A stretch of 64,000 bases of DNA from positions 5,208,001-5,272,000 of the forward strand of contig CAWICN010000001.1 of NCBI GenBank assembly GCA_963834725.1, in the 5' to 3' direction. Below are positions 48,525 through 57,601 of the stretch, in pieces (position 1 is the first letter of the stretch; each line of letters begins with the position of its first letter). The notes under the pieces were generated by a model, which ran no database searches, had not been told where the DNA came from, and saw only the letters and a program-made list of their open reading frames with translations. This DNA comes from PALSA-693 sp963834725 (GTDB lineage Bacteria > Actinomycetota > Acidimicrobiia > Acidimicrobiales > Palsa-688). The position numbers and the translations under genes were made by a program.

Positions 48525-50393
48525 TCCGCCGCCCGCCGAGCAGCCTCCCCCCTCCGAGCGCCTCCCCCCTCCGAGCAAAAGGAGCGCCAGAACGCCGGCT
48601 ACCGCGGCGCACCCGGCCGCACCGGCGAAGATGGTGTGCAGCTCGCGGATCAACGCCTGGGTGGTGGCGTTGTCGTAGGCAGGACAGGAGGCCGGGTTCT
48701 TGGGGCACAACACAAACGGCGATCCGATGCGAGCCTGGGCCTCGTAGAAGCGGTGCAACGCGACTGCGGTCAGGGCCGACAGGCCGGCGAGCATGCCGAT
48801 CGTTCGGGCCACCACCGCCAGAGCGCTCGCGAGGGCGTGCACGCCAGCGGGGACTGCGCCCAGGATGGCGACATTGACCGGCGCGATCGCCAGCCCGAAG
48901 CCGAGACCGCACGCCACCAGCACCGCGTCGCTCCACCGGGGACCGCCGCCGAGGGCGGTCGCCGACCAGGTCGTCATCACCAGGAAGGACGCCGCGGCCA
49001 GGCCCATTCCTGTCGCCGCCACAAACGGTGCCAGAGCCCGTCGCCGGCACAGGGCTCCCCCCGCCACCGCCCCGATGGGGACGGCCACCAGGAATCGCAC
49101 CAGGACCAGCGCGGCCGATACTTCCGAATAGGGGTCGACCGTGGCGCGGGCGAAGAGGGGAACGTCCACCAGCGCCGCCATCAGGGCAGCCCCGACCGCC
49201 AGGTTGACGACCAGTGCCCCCCAGGCCGGACGGGCGGCGAACGCTTCGGGATCGATCAGCGGCACCTCCGCCCGCCGTTCCCTCCACCAGAAGAGGGCGA
49301 TAAGCACGATGAGGGCCGGGCCGAGTGCGGGCGCGCTGGACGCGATCACCTGCCTGCTCGGGTCGGCGGTCGAAAACAGCACCACGACACAGCCGAGGGC
49401 TGCCGCCAGGACGAGGGCGCCGGGAAGGTCCGCCTGGGCCAGCACGGTCCGAACCCGATCCGTCCGCACCAGAACCTGGAACCCGTCCCGGGCCAGTCGC
49501 TCCCAAACGATGAACGCGACCAGAGCGCCCCCCGATACCAGGACGATCGGGGTGGCGAACGACGCCCAGGGCCCCCCTGCCAGCCGCGACCAGGCCCGCC
49601 CGAAACTGGCACTGGTGGCCAGGCTGGATGGCGCATCCAGCCCGACGATCAGTCCGCCCGCAACGACCACGAGCAGGACCGCGCCGACCACATCGGGCCG
49701 GCCCACCACCTCCGAAGTGCCAGTCGTGGCCCGGCGGCCGGGGCTCGCCGGCCGGGACTGGCGCGATCGCGACCGGATGGGTCGAGACTGAAGGGGTCGG
49801 GTCAGGCACAACCCCGCTCCGAGAACCAGCGTCACCGGAACGTTGATCCAGAAGATGGCCCTCCACGACGCCGCCGCCACGATGGCCGCGCCGTACAGCG
49901 GGCCGATCACACTACCGAGCTCCTGAACTGCGCCCACGATGCCAAGCGGCAAGCCCCGCGCATCCGGCGGCCAGCGCGCCGCGACCATGGCAAGCGTGAC
50001 CGGTACCAGCCCACCCCCGCCGAGGCCCTGCAGAGCCCGGCCGGCGATCACCACAGGAAGTGTGTGGGCTGTGGCGGTCACCACCGAACCGGCCCCGAAC
50101 GCGGCGAGGCACCCGGCGAAGACAGGGTCGGTTCCCGCCAGGTCGGCGAGGCGGCCGATGAGCGGCAGCACCGCGATGTAGCCGAGAAGGAACCCGCTGA
50201 TGATCGGTGTCGCCCGCTGCAGACGGTCCAAGCCGACCCCGACCCCGCTCATGATGGACGGCAGTGCCACCACCACGACGTAGGTGTCCGCGGCTGCCAG
50301 CAGGACGGCCATCGCGGCCAGCGCCAGGCGCCAGCGGTCTCGTCGCCCCGCCACCGCCTCCGCGGCGGCCGAACCCCGCTCGCTCGTCGGCAC
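48024..50393 (-). CDS. P55-like 14-helix MFS efflux pump
   Basis: The conserved MFS part covers about 600 residues (to near 48590): first helix VLLAAADTYVVVVALPSIM, motif A-like PLIGRLADLAGTDPV, motif C-like IVGAVQELGSVIGPLYGAAI, and an EmrB/QacA layout. Placement next to LprG matches the mycobacterial lprG-p55 operon, which exports lipids or drugs. After the last helix the frame runs on for about 500 bp antisense to fpg; two runs of six C near 48545-48570 may hide a frameshift, in which case the end would be near 48466. GTG start overlaps the lprG stop. Confidence 0.82.
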   Translation of the reverse strand: MPTSERGSAAAEAVAGRRDRWRLALAAMAVLLAAADTYVVVVALPSIMSGVGVGLDRLQRATPIISGFLLGYIAVLPLIGRLADLAGTDPVFAGCLAAFGAGSVVTATAHTLPVVIAGRALQGLGGGGLVPVTLAMVAARWPPDARGLPLGIVGAVQELGSVIGPLYGAAIVAAASWRAIFWINVPVTLVLGAGLCLTRPLQSRPIRSRSRQSRPASPGRRATTGTSEVVGRPDVVGAVLLVVVAGGLIVGLDAPSSLATSASFGRAWSRLAGGPWASFATPIVLVSGGALVAFIVWERLARDGFQVLVRTDRVRTVLAQADLPGALVLAAALGCVVVLFSTADPSRQVIASSAPALGPALIVLIALFWWRERRAEVPLIDPEAFAARPAWGALVVNLAVGAALMAALVDVPLFARATVDPYSEVSAALVLVRFLVAVPIGAVAGGALCRRRALAPFVAATGMGLAAASFLVMTTWSATALGGGPRWSDAVLVACGLGFGLAIAPVNVAILGAVPAGVHALASALAVVARTIGMLAGLSALTAVALHRFYEAQARIGSPFVLCPKNPASCPAYDNATTQALIRELHTIFAGAAGCAAVAGVLALLLLGGGRRSEGGGCSAGGGSTLMPRTPPRRPPTHDSSAELSVVAGATAAGVALRLQVARVGSAPPDQLGQTGAEVPVQAAQLGGRERAARPVRGQAGAPEHLVGDQVPDSSQPRLIEQARLEADIAAGQRGPKIGRRCRQGIRSEAALVGVELDCTQPASVPHREPPTADEADREAVVAGRIAGR

Positions 50394-51085
50394 TAGGTGG
50401 ACGGCAGCGTGATGTCCACCGGTTGGTTGTACGCAGTGAGCACGACTACGTACGTGGTGGCGGATTTGGTGCTGGTAAAGGGACCGGTCAGGGAGATCTC
50501 GCGGGTCTCGTGGCTCTTCGGGTTGATGGCGGCCACCATGGTCACTGTCTCCGATGGTTTGGCGTCGGGCAGGACCGGGATCGCGGAGCCGGGCACCATG
50601 GACGTGACCTCCTCGAGAAGCTCACCGTGGTAGCGCAGCTGCCCCGTCGAGCGGGGATTGGTCCCGGCCGTCAGCAGATTGCTCAGCCCGTGCTTCGGAT
50701 CCAGCAACAACGAAGGGTCGGTCAGCCCGAAGCTGGTCGGGTTGGTCCGGGTGTAATGGTTCTGGAACGGCAGCTGGGCGGCGAAGACGCCGCCCTTGGA
50801 TACCACCTTCACGTTGGCGCCGATGCCCTCGATGGTCACCGAGAAGGAACCCTGCAGCTGGTCGGGCCGGGCCAGGTCGCCCTGCCCCCCTGTAAGGTTG
50901 GTGCCGCTCGTCGACACGTTCTGGCTGGTCAAACTGAAATGCACGGATGACGTCGCGTTGAGCGTCGTCTGGGCCTGCTGCAGGAGCACCTCGGGATTCG
51001 CCTTCGGCGCCGACGACCCGCCACCGCATGCGGCGGCCAGCGCCGCGACAAGCCCAGCGGCGACGATGACCATGCCCCTGTGCAC
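50393..51085 (-). CDS. lprG: LprG/LppX-like lipoprotein
   Basis: 230 residues. Signal peptide VIVAAGLVAALAAACGGG with a lipobox Cys (AAAC), then a LppX/LprG fold: TTLNATSSVHFSLTSQNVS, GGVFAAQLPFQNHYTRTNP, and SHETREISLTGPFTSTKSA. Binds and carries triacylated lipids with the P55 pump. GTG at 51085 is preferred, with GGTAGGA upstream; ATG 51073 is an alternative. Stop overlaps the pump start. Confidence 0.85.
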   Translation of the reverse strand: MHRGMVIVAAGLVAALAAACGGGSSAPKANPEVLLQQAQTTLNATSSVHFSLTSQNVSTSGTNLTGGQGDLARPDQLQGSFSVTIEGIGANVKVVSKGGVFAAQLPFQNHYTRTNPTSFGLTDPSLLLDPKHGLSNLLTAGTNPRSTGQLRYHGELLEEVTSMVPGSAIPVLPDAKPSETVTMVAAINPKSHETREISLTGPFTSTKSATTYVVVLTAYNQPVDITLPST

Positions 51086-51167
51086 GCCCAAAAATCCTAC
51101 CGCTCGACTCGGACCGGCTCGGCCCGGGGCGCGGCAGGGCGGATGACGCGTCGCACCGGGCAACCGC

Positions 51168-52040
51168 TTACTGGTCCAGCCGGTCCAGGAAGTCGACGAT
51201 GGCCGAGTTGAAGGCGTCGTTGCGGTCGCCGGCCACCATGTGGCCGGCACCCTCGACGTCCACGAACTCGGCATGCGGGACGAGGTCCAGGAACAGACGC
51301 GCCCCCTCGACGCTGAGCAGATCGCTCACCCGGCCGCGCACCAAAAGGACGGGCATGTCCAGCGATCGGGCGGCCGCCTCGAGCCGTTCGGGCTCGACCA
51401 GCGAGATCCTGGTCTCATCCGGTGAGCCCTGGGGCGCTCGCCGGAAGCGGGGATCCCAATGCCAGACCCACCGTCCATCGGGTCGCTGGCGGAGGTTCTT
51501 GCGGAGGCCCTCCAGGTCCGTCGGTCTCGGGCGATGCGGGTTGTAGGCCTGGATGGCGTCGGCTGCGTCGTCCAGTGACGCGAACCCCGTTTCCATGTTG
51601 GTGCCCATGAAGTCCGCGATCCGGCGGGCACCCGCCTCTTCGATCCGCGGCGCGACATCGACAAGCACGAGGGCGCGCACGGCGGCCCTGGGCGCGGCAC
51701 CGACTGCCATCAGCAGTGAGATGCCGCCGAGCGACGCGCCCACGACGACAGGACGGGTCGGCATGCTCCAGATCAGCCGTCGGGCGTCGTCGGCGAACGC
51801 CTCCTGGCTGTAATCGCCGTCAGGAGCCCATTCACTGTCGCCGTGGCCCCGAAGGTCGAACGTCCACGCCAGCCAACCCTGCTCGGCGAGGTTTCGTGCC
51901 GTCGTTCGCCACGAGTGGCGGGTCTGGCCGCCGCCATGGAGGAGAATGACAGGAAACCCGCCGTCGGGGCCATAGGCATCGCCGAGGAGGCGCACGCCGC
52001 CCGCTCCTTCGACTTCGGTGGTTGCTGCGACCTGGCTCAT
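51168..52040 (-). CDS. Alpha/beta hydrolase
   Basis: 290 residues. Oxyanion HGGG in VILLHGGGQTRHSW, nucleophile Ser in VVVGASLGGISLL, Asp in VRGRVSDLLSVEGA and His in VEGAGHMVAGDRNDA complete a catalytic triad. Substrate unknown. ATG at 52040 (MSQVAA) is preferred; six extra codons are open upstream. Confidence 0.87.
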   Translation of the reverse strand: MSQVAATTEVEGAGGVRLLGDAYGPDGGFPVILLHGGGQTRHSWRTTARNLAEQGWLAWTFDLRGHGDSEWAPDGDYSQEAFADDARRLIWSMPTRPVVVGASLGGISLLMAVGAAPRAAVRALVLVDVAPRIEEAGARRIADFMGTNMETGFASLDDAADAIQAYNPHRPRPTDLEGLRKNLRQRPDGRWVWHWDPRFRRAPQGSPDETRISLVEPERLEAAARSLDMPVLLVRGRVSDLLSVEGARLFLDLVPHAEFVDVEGAGHMVAGDRNDAFNSAIVDFLDRLDQ

Positions 52041-52207
52041 GCGGATCACGTTAACCACCTCCGCCGGGGGCAGGCTCGGCCCGGCTGGGTGAGGCGGGCG
52101 GGGGGCGCGCAGTCCAGGCGGTGAACCCGTGACGCTACGATCAGCCGCAACTCCATCTGCGACGGGCGTCGCCCCTGGGGATTCCAGGCCGCGAAAGGAT
52201 TCCGGAC

Positions 52208-53071
52208 ATGGCCGGTGGGACCAGCCTCATCGGGGGGCCGCGCCCGGGCCCGGGGTCGCTCACCTGGCGCTGCGTCGCGGATACCCGGGGCCTGCTCCTC
52301 GCGCCCACGGCGCTGCTTCTCCAGGTCGCCCACCCCGTGGTCGGCGCCGGGGTTGCAGAGCATTCGGACTTCAAGGCGGCACCATGGACGCGGCTCATCC
52401 GGATCTTTCGATCGGTGGACCGCATCGTTTTCGGGCCCGAGAACGTCGCTGTGGCCGAGGCCCACCGGTTGCGGCGGCTTCACGCCGGGATCCGTGGAGT
52501 GGACGAGCTCGGACGCCCCTACCACGCGCTCGATCCCGACGCCTACGCGTGGGTGCACCTCACCCTGGTTCAGCTCTTCGTGGACGTCCAGCGGGTCTTC
52601 GGCCCGCCCCTCGCTCCCTCGGAGGAACAACTGCTCTATCTCGAGTGGCGCCAGGTTGGCCGGCTGATGGGCATCCGCGACGACCACCTCCCGCCCTCCT
52701 GGGCCGATTTTCGTCGCGACTTCGATTTCGTCGTCGAGCGGGTCCTCGAACTGAATCGCTCGGTCGAGGATGTGCTGGCGGTGGTGGCCCACCCCAAAAA
52801 ACCCGTTCCCGTCGTACCGGGCCGGGTCTGGGATCCGCTGGCGGGACGGGCCGGAGACCTCATCCTGCTTCTGTCCGTCGGTACTCTTCCGCCGTCGCTG
52901 CGGCAGCGGTTCGGCGTCCCGTGGACTGCTTCCGACGACGAGAGGTTCGATCGACAGGTACACCGGATGCGGACCGTGTTCGGGATCGTGCCGGGGCCGC
53001 TGCTCCGCTTGCCTCCGGCGATGCCCTACCTGACCCGGATCCGCCTCTGGCCTTCCTCCGCCGCTGCCTGA
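52208..53071 (+). CDS. Oxygenase MpaB family protein (DUF2236)
   Basis: 287 residues of the latex-clearing-protein/MpaB-related DUF2236 family: RGLLLAPTALLLQVAHPVVG with a conserved His, VDELGRPYHALDPDAYAWVH (second His), and RRDFDFVVERVLELN. Members use heme for oxygenase or isomerase reactions; the substrate here is unknown. Divergent from the hydrolase gene. Confidence 0.83.
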   Translation: MAGGTSLIGGPRPGPGSLTWRCVADTRGLLLAPTALLLQVAHPVVGAGVAEHSDFKAAPWTRLIRIFRSVDRIVFGPENVAVAEAHRLRRLHAGIRGVDELGRPYHALDPDAYAWVHLTLVQLFVDVQRVFGPPLAPSEEQLLYLEWRQVGRLMGIRDDHLPPSWADFRRDFDFVVERVLELNRSVEDVLAVVAHPKKPVPVVPGRVWDPLAGRAGDLILLLSVGTLPPSLRQRFGVPWTASDDERFDRQVHRMRTVFGIVPGPLLRLPPAMPYLTRIRLWPSSAAA

Positions 53072-53131
53072 CTGACCTCGACCGCGGCGGCGTCTCCTTG
53101 AAATGCCGTGGGCGGCTGAGCAATGGATCGC

Positions 53132-53999
53132 TCAGCCGTCCGGGGTGCCCCCGATGCACTCGAGGGCGCGGGCGTGGAGCTCCGGCGTCGCAGCCGCGAC
53201 CACGAAGCCGCCCTCGAGCGGCGTTTCGCCTTGCGGTCCGGTGACCACTCCACCCGCGGCTTCCACGATCGGGATGAGCGGCACGATGTCGTACGGCTGC
53301 AGGCTCGCCTCGACGACCAGATCGATGGCGCCCAGCGCCAGCAAGCAGTACGAGTAGCAATCGCCGCCGAACCGCTGGAGACGAACCCGGCCCGCCAGCG
53401 CTTCGAAGGCGGCCTTCGCCCACGGGGTGGTGAACATGCTCGGATGAGTGGAATACATCGAGGCCTCGGCCAGGTCGGTCGTCTGGCGGGTCCCGAGGTC
53501 ACGTCGCCGGTCGGCGCGATCCAGCCAGCCGCGCCCGCCGATGGCCACGAAGGTTTCGTCGAGGTACGGCTGACAGCACCAGCCGGCCACCGGGCGCCCG
53601 TCGACGACAAGGCCGAGTAGCACGCCCCACATCGGCACGCCCGTGATATAGGCCCTGGTGCCGTCGATGGGGTCGATGATCCACTGGGCCGGTCCGGCGG
53701 GACCGGTGACACCGCCCTCCTCGCCGGCGATCCCGGCGTCCGGGTAACGGGCCGACAGCTCGCTGCGGAGAAAGCGCTCGGTCATCCGGTCGGCCTCCGT
53801 GACGGGATCGAAATTGCCCTCGTCCGCCCCCCTTGTCCTCCACACGCGGCGAGGCCCGGAACTGCTCCAGGGCGATCTCCCCGGCCCGCCTGACCAGCGG
53901 GCTGACGGTGTCGTCCAGACGACTGAGCTCGATCACCTCGGGCCGGTCCGGGCTGCCCGCGTCCCGGCGGCTCTTGTCGGCCCCTGCTGGACTGCTCAC
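53132..53999 (-). CDS. Inositol monophosphatase/histidinol phosphatase-like, frameshifted
   Basis: About 288 residues when one G is removed from a run of six near 53825. N-terminal part SPLVRRAGEIALEQFRASPR; then EDKGG breaks into NFDPVTEADRMTERFL. Catalytic metal site GEEGGVTGPAGPAQWIIDPI with DGTRAYITGVPMWG, and the later DCYSYCLLALGAIDLVVEAS. Li-sensitive phosphatase fold; the histidinol phosphatase (HisN-like) subtype is likely. GTG start near 53999 is tentative. Confidence 0.78.
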
Positions 54000-54041
54000 G
54001 TCCGGCTGCTCTTGTCTGGACTGCTCACGTCGGGCTGCTCT
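53987..54041. repeat. Duplicated 26-bp segment at the phosphatase/Nudix junction
   Basis: 53987-54012 and 54016-54041 are near-identical (CTGGACTGCTCACGTC then GGCTGCTC). One copy holds the presumed phosphatase start codon; the other covers the Nudix stop codon. Confidence 0.7.
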
Positions 54042-54798
54042 AGCGCCACGCGAAGACGGGCTGCTCGTAATGGGCGACCCGTTCGAGCACGCCCTCGACG
54101 GCCACCCGTCGGAACTGCAACAGCACCGCGCCGGTCGGAGCGTGAATGAGATCACCGCCCACCGGGATTTGGACCACCGGGCGGTCCGATTCGGGGATGG
54201 TCACAAACCGGGGCGAGTCCGGCCGGCACAGCTCCCGGAGCGAGACCCGGTGCAGGGAGCGAACCTCGCGCGGATCGGGGGCCAGATGCGGGTCGGCGCC
54301 GCCCCAGAAGACGAATGGGGTGATGACGTAACCGGACCGCGTCGGATAGTCGTCGAGGACGCCGAGCAGGTCGGACGGCCCGAGGCCCAGCCCGAGCTCC
54401 TCACGGAGCTCACGCCGGGCCGCGTCGAGGGCTTCCTCGCCAGGCTCGACCCGGCCCCCCGGCAGCGCCCACTGGCCGGCGTGGGCCTGGAGGCGCTCGG
54501 CCCGGCGGGTGAGCAACACGGCCGGACCGCCGGCCGTCCCGGCCACGCTGCCGTCGAGGCGCTCCGGCCGGACCCCCGGGATCTGCTGGAGCCGAACCGC
54601 GGACGCCGGCGCGGGATCGTCGGCGTGGAGGTCGGCATCGCTGTCGACGACCACGACCGCTACCGCCGCGTGACGGCGATCGTCGAGTGGAATCACCACG
54701 CGATCCAGGCGCAGAAGATTGGACTCGATGGTTGCCCGGAGCCGATCGTCGTACGCCACGGCCGGGGGACTGGTCGAACCGTCTGATGCTGGCGCCAC
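54040..54798 (-). CDS. Nudix hydrolase
   Basis: About 252 residues. The Nudix box GRVEPGEEALDAARRELR-EELGL is complete near residue 150, preceded by LQAHAGQWALPGG. The layout resembles CoA pyrophosphatase (NudL-like) enzymes, but the substrate is not fixed. GTG at 54798 is one of several candidate starts; upstream DNA is repeat-rich. Confidence 0.8.
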   Translation of the reverse strand: MAPASDGSTSPPAVAYDDRLRATIESNLLRLDRVVIPLDDRRHAAVAVVVVDSDADLHADDPAPASAVRLQQIPGVRPERLDGSVAGTAGGPAVLLTRRAERLQAHAGQWALPGGRVEPGEEALDAARRELREELGLGLGPSDLLGVLDDYPTRSGYVITPFVFWGGADPHLAPDPREVRSLHRVSLRELCRPDSPRFVTIPESDRPVVQIPVGGDLIHAPTGAVLLQFRRVAVEGVLERVAHYEQPVFAWR

Positions 54799-54937
54799 AC
54801 TCGTCCCTTGTCGTCGAGGCTCGCCCTTGTCGGGCCTGGATGCCGAAACCGTCACGTTACCCCGGCTGGTAGACACCGCCGTATCGACCTTCGACGCGCC
54901 AGTCTGTGCCCGGGCACGGATCTGGGCTGCGCACCTC

Positions 54938-55065
54938 CGGCGCCGGCTGGCCGCCCGCCACCGGCCTGGGCGCCCGCCACCGTAGTGGGCGTGCGCCACC
55001 GGCCCGGGCGCCCGCCACCGACGTGGCCGCCCGCCACCGGCCTGGCGCCCGCCACCGCGGGCGCG
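54938..55065. repeat. 17-21-bp tandem repeats in the Nudix/AhpD gap
   Basis: About six units of GGGCGCCCGCCACCGGCCT type. The 430-bp gap 54799-55228 holds these repeats and, at 55090-55125, a short AT-rich stretch suited to a promoter for the AhpD-like gene; no gene is seen. Confidence 0.8.
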
Positions 55066-55228
55066 ATCAGTAACCTTGGGCACGGTTGACGTCCAAATAT
55101 CGCTAAAATGCTTCCCAAGGCGCAAAACGCACCCGACGCTTAGCGGCCGCTCGGGCGGGGCTTGGTTACGCTCCCGTGGAGCCGGACCGCGCCGTCGACC
55201 GCGGCCGGCCGGTCGAAGGAGGACCCGA

Positions 55229-55576
55229 ATGATCCATCCCCTCGAGGTAATCGGCGAGATTCGCCATCCGGCCCGGGAGCTGCGGGAGCAGATTCCCGAC
55301 GTGGTGGGCAGCTTCGCGGCCATGCAGCGCGCCGTCATCACTGACGGGGCCCTCCCGGCGCGGGTCAAGGAGCTGATCGCGCTGGCGATCTCGGTGACCC
55401 GCGAATGCGACGGTTGTATTGCCGCCCATGCCCTGGGCGCGGCTCGCCGACATGCCACCGAGGAGGAAGTCGCCGAAGCCCTGGGCGTGGCGATCCTGAT
55501 GAACGGCGGACCCGCAACGGTGTGGGCTCCCCGCGCGTTCGCTGCTTTCAGAGAGGTCCTGACCCGCGATCAGTGA
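55229..55576 (+). CDS. AhpD-like carboxymuconolactone decarboxylase family protein
   Basis: 115 residues. The alkylhydroperoxidase core motif is ECDGCIAAHALGAARRHAT (C-x2-C-x3-H), with AVITDGALPARVKELIALAI before and GVAILMNGGPATVWAPRA after. Likely a peroxidase-type antioxidant protein. ATG at 55229 with an AAGGAGG site. Confidence 0.87.
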   Translation: MIHPLEVIGEIRHPARELREQIPDVVGSFAAMQRAVITDGALPARVKELIALAISVTRECDGCIAAHALGAARRHATEEEVAEALGVAILMNGGPATVWAPRAFAAFREVLTRDQ

Positions 55577-55708
55577 CACGGGAGCCGCCTCGCACCGATC
55601 CCTGTCCAGGAGCTCGCCGGCCCCTGCAGGGCCGGCATGGGTCGGACGCCGGACGGGAGGGGCGGGGTCAGGCCAGGCCCGTCACCCGGTGATGACGGCT
55701 GGGGGTGG

Positions 55709-56526
55709 TCAGGCCGGACCATACCCGGCGATGACCGCATCGGCAAGGGCCGGCCAGGCCCTCGCCGCCCACGGTCCGAAGGGCCGATCGGCGAGCGAGC
55801 CCAGCGCCAGCCGCCGGGTCGGATCCACCCAGAGAAATGCACCCGACCGGCCGAAGTGTCCGAACGTGCCAGGCGAGTTGCCGCCACCAGTCCAGTGGGG
55901 CTGCTTGTTGCTCCGGATTTCGACACCGAGCCCCCAGTCGTTGGGGTCGTAGCGGCCGAATCCGGGCAGCACCCCGGCCAACCGGGGAACGCCACGGCTG
56001 TGGCCCGTTCGAGGATTATGGGGCTCACCAGCGTCGGCGCCAGCAGCTCGTGGCCGAGGACCATCAGGTCGGTGAGGGGTCCCGAAGCCCCGGCCGCTGG
56101 GCTCCCGGCGAGCGCGGTTTCGCTGAGTCCCAGCGGTTGCAGCACCCCTTCCGACAGGTAGCGCTCGAACGGCATGCCCGATCGGTCGGCCAGATGCATG
56201 GCGGCCAGCTCGAACCCGTGGTTCGAGTAGATGCGGCGGCTGCCCGGCGGGGCGAGCACAGCGTCGCTGTCGGGCGCGACGCCCGAAGCGTGGGCCAGCA
56301 GGTGCGCCAGGGTCGCCCCGGGCGGCCCGACGGCATCGGCCCACCCGACGGTGCCCTCCTCGACCGCAACCCAAACCGCCATGGCGGTGAGCACCTTGGT
56401 GACCGAGGCCCACGGAAAGCGGGTCCGGTTCGGCCCGGTGCTGGCGACGACTCCGGTGCCGGCGGAGACAACGCCGGCGGCGGCGACGACAGGCCAGCCA
56501 GCAACGGCCGAGAGCGGGTCGGTCAT
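55709..56526 (-). CDS. Beta-lactamase-fold serine hydrolase, frameshifted
   Basis: About 272 residues with one C restored in the CCCC run near 55990. Class C-type active site S-x-x-K in PWASVTKVLTAMAVWV, Y-x-N in RIYSNHGFELAAMHL; after the break the frame continues PRLAGVLPGFGRYDPNDWGL, FGHFGRSGAFLWVDPTRRLA to GYGPA. More probably an esterase or peptidase than a resistance enzyme. ATG at 56526 overlaps the mini-ORF stop. Confidence 0.8.
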
Positions 56527-56591
56527 GCCGACACCATCCGGGGGAAGGTGCCGCACTCGGCCACGTTGGTTCGCTCCTCCAGGTCGCTCAC
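56523..56591 (-). CDS. Solitary relay mini-ORF
   Basis: 22 codons: SDLEERTNVAE then GTFPRMVSA. GTG overlaps the stop of the upstream lipoprotein gene (GTGA), and its own TGA overlaps the downstream ATG (ATGA). By eye about 80% of bases match the ccmC-ccmD units, and the start/stop geometry is identical, which argues that the arrangement itself is maintained. Confidence 0.45.
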   Translation of the reverse strand: MSDLEERTNVAECGTFPRMVSA

Positions 56592-57601
56592 GCTCCCGTC
56601 GCGCCGTTGGGACAGCCGAGCGCGGTGCTGAGCGCGCCGAGGTTCTCCTCCAACAGCTGCACGTAGGTGGGATGGTGCGGCCAACCTCCGAGCGGGGCAC
56701 CGCTCAGCGGGTCGAGGGTCCTGACTTTGGCGTGGGCGGCCGTGGCGACGGCCTGGACCGTCCCATCGGGGACGAACGGCTCGGTGAAGACCGTCGTCAG
56801 GCCGGCGCCCATCACCCGACCGGCCATGCTCGCCACCTCGGCCGGCGGCGGGTCCGCCGCCGCGCCCACGATCAGGTCGCTCAGGTCGTACTGCCGGGCG
56901 ACCTCGGCGAAGGCCCCGTCTGCGGTCGCGATCGTCCGCCGGGGACAGGTCGCAAGGGTGCTCTCGTAGTCGATCCCGGTCGACCGCACCTCGGCCGCGA
57001 AGCCCGCGGCGTTTTTCCGGTAGACGCCCGCAGCGGGCGGATTGGTCGCCGCCAGGGCCGCCCCGATCACGGTCACGGCCCGCCTCATGAGCGCCGGATC
57101 GAGCCACACGTAAGGGTCATTTGTCTGCAGCCTGGCCGCTAGGTCGACGGATGCGTGCGCTCCGGCCGCGGCAGCTGCGAACGAAGGTTGGAATCCGCCC
57201 ACGTCGACGGCCAGGGCGGCGCGGTGCACGACGGCAATCTGGGCCGGGCTCAGCTGATAGGTGCGGGGGTCGGCTCCGTCGGGCACGACGTCGGTAACCG
57301 AAACCGTGCCGCCTCCGACCTGCTCGACGGCCTGGGCCAGCGGGTACAAGCCTGTGACCACCTGAATCGCGGGCGTCGCCTTGGGGGTAGCCGCACCCCC
57401 GCATCCGGCGGCCACCAGGGCCAGCGTCAGGGCCAGGGTCGCGACGGGGCCGGGAGGGCGTGGCCTCCTGCCCTGGGCCCAGCAGTGGCGCCCGGTGAGG
57501 ATGCCGGCTGGAAGTTGCCGGCCCGGGTGGCGGCGCCTGGCCCGGGTTCGGCGACGCCATGCTCGCCGAGTGTCCCCACCTGCAGCCCGGCCGCCGCCCA
57601 T
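56588..57601 (-). CDS. ZnuA-like metal-binding lipoprotein
   Basis: About 337 residues as drawn. Lipobox ALVAAGCGGAATPKA, then substrate-binding features of cluster A-I proteins: VTGLYPLAQAVEQVGGGTVS, VVPDGADPRTYQLSPAQI, NDPYVWLDPALMRRAVTVI and TVFTEPFVPDGTVQAVA. Several usual His ligands are absent or replaced, so metal specificity is uncertain. No clear start precedes the signal peptide: ATG 57601 lies inside the deacetylase gene. No ABC permease is nearby. Confidence 0.72.
   Translation of the reverse strand: MGGGRAAGGDTRRAWRRRTRARRRHPGRQLPAGILTGRHCWAQGRRPRPPGPVATLALTLALVAAGCGGAATPKATPAIQVVTGLYPLAQAVEQVGGGTVSVTDVVPDGADPRTYQLSPAQIAVVHRAALAVDVGGFQPSFAAAAAGAHASVDLAARLQTNDPYVWLDPALMRRAVTVIGAALAATNPPAAGVYRKNAAGFAAEVRSTGIDYESTLATCPRRTIATADGAFAEVARQYDLSDLIVGAAADPPPAEVASMAGRVMGAGLTTVFTEPFVPDGTVQAVATAAHAKVRTLDPLSGAPLGGWPHHPTYVQLLEENLGALSTALGCPNGATGA

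Noticed and set aside
48636..50396. Long plus-strand open frame opposite the P55-like pump
   Set aside because: The minus strand encodes clear MFS helices and motifs; the plus frame is rich in charged low-complexity sequence with no family match.
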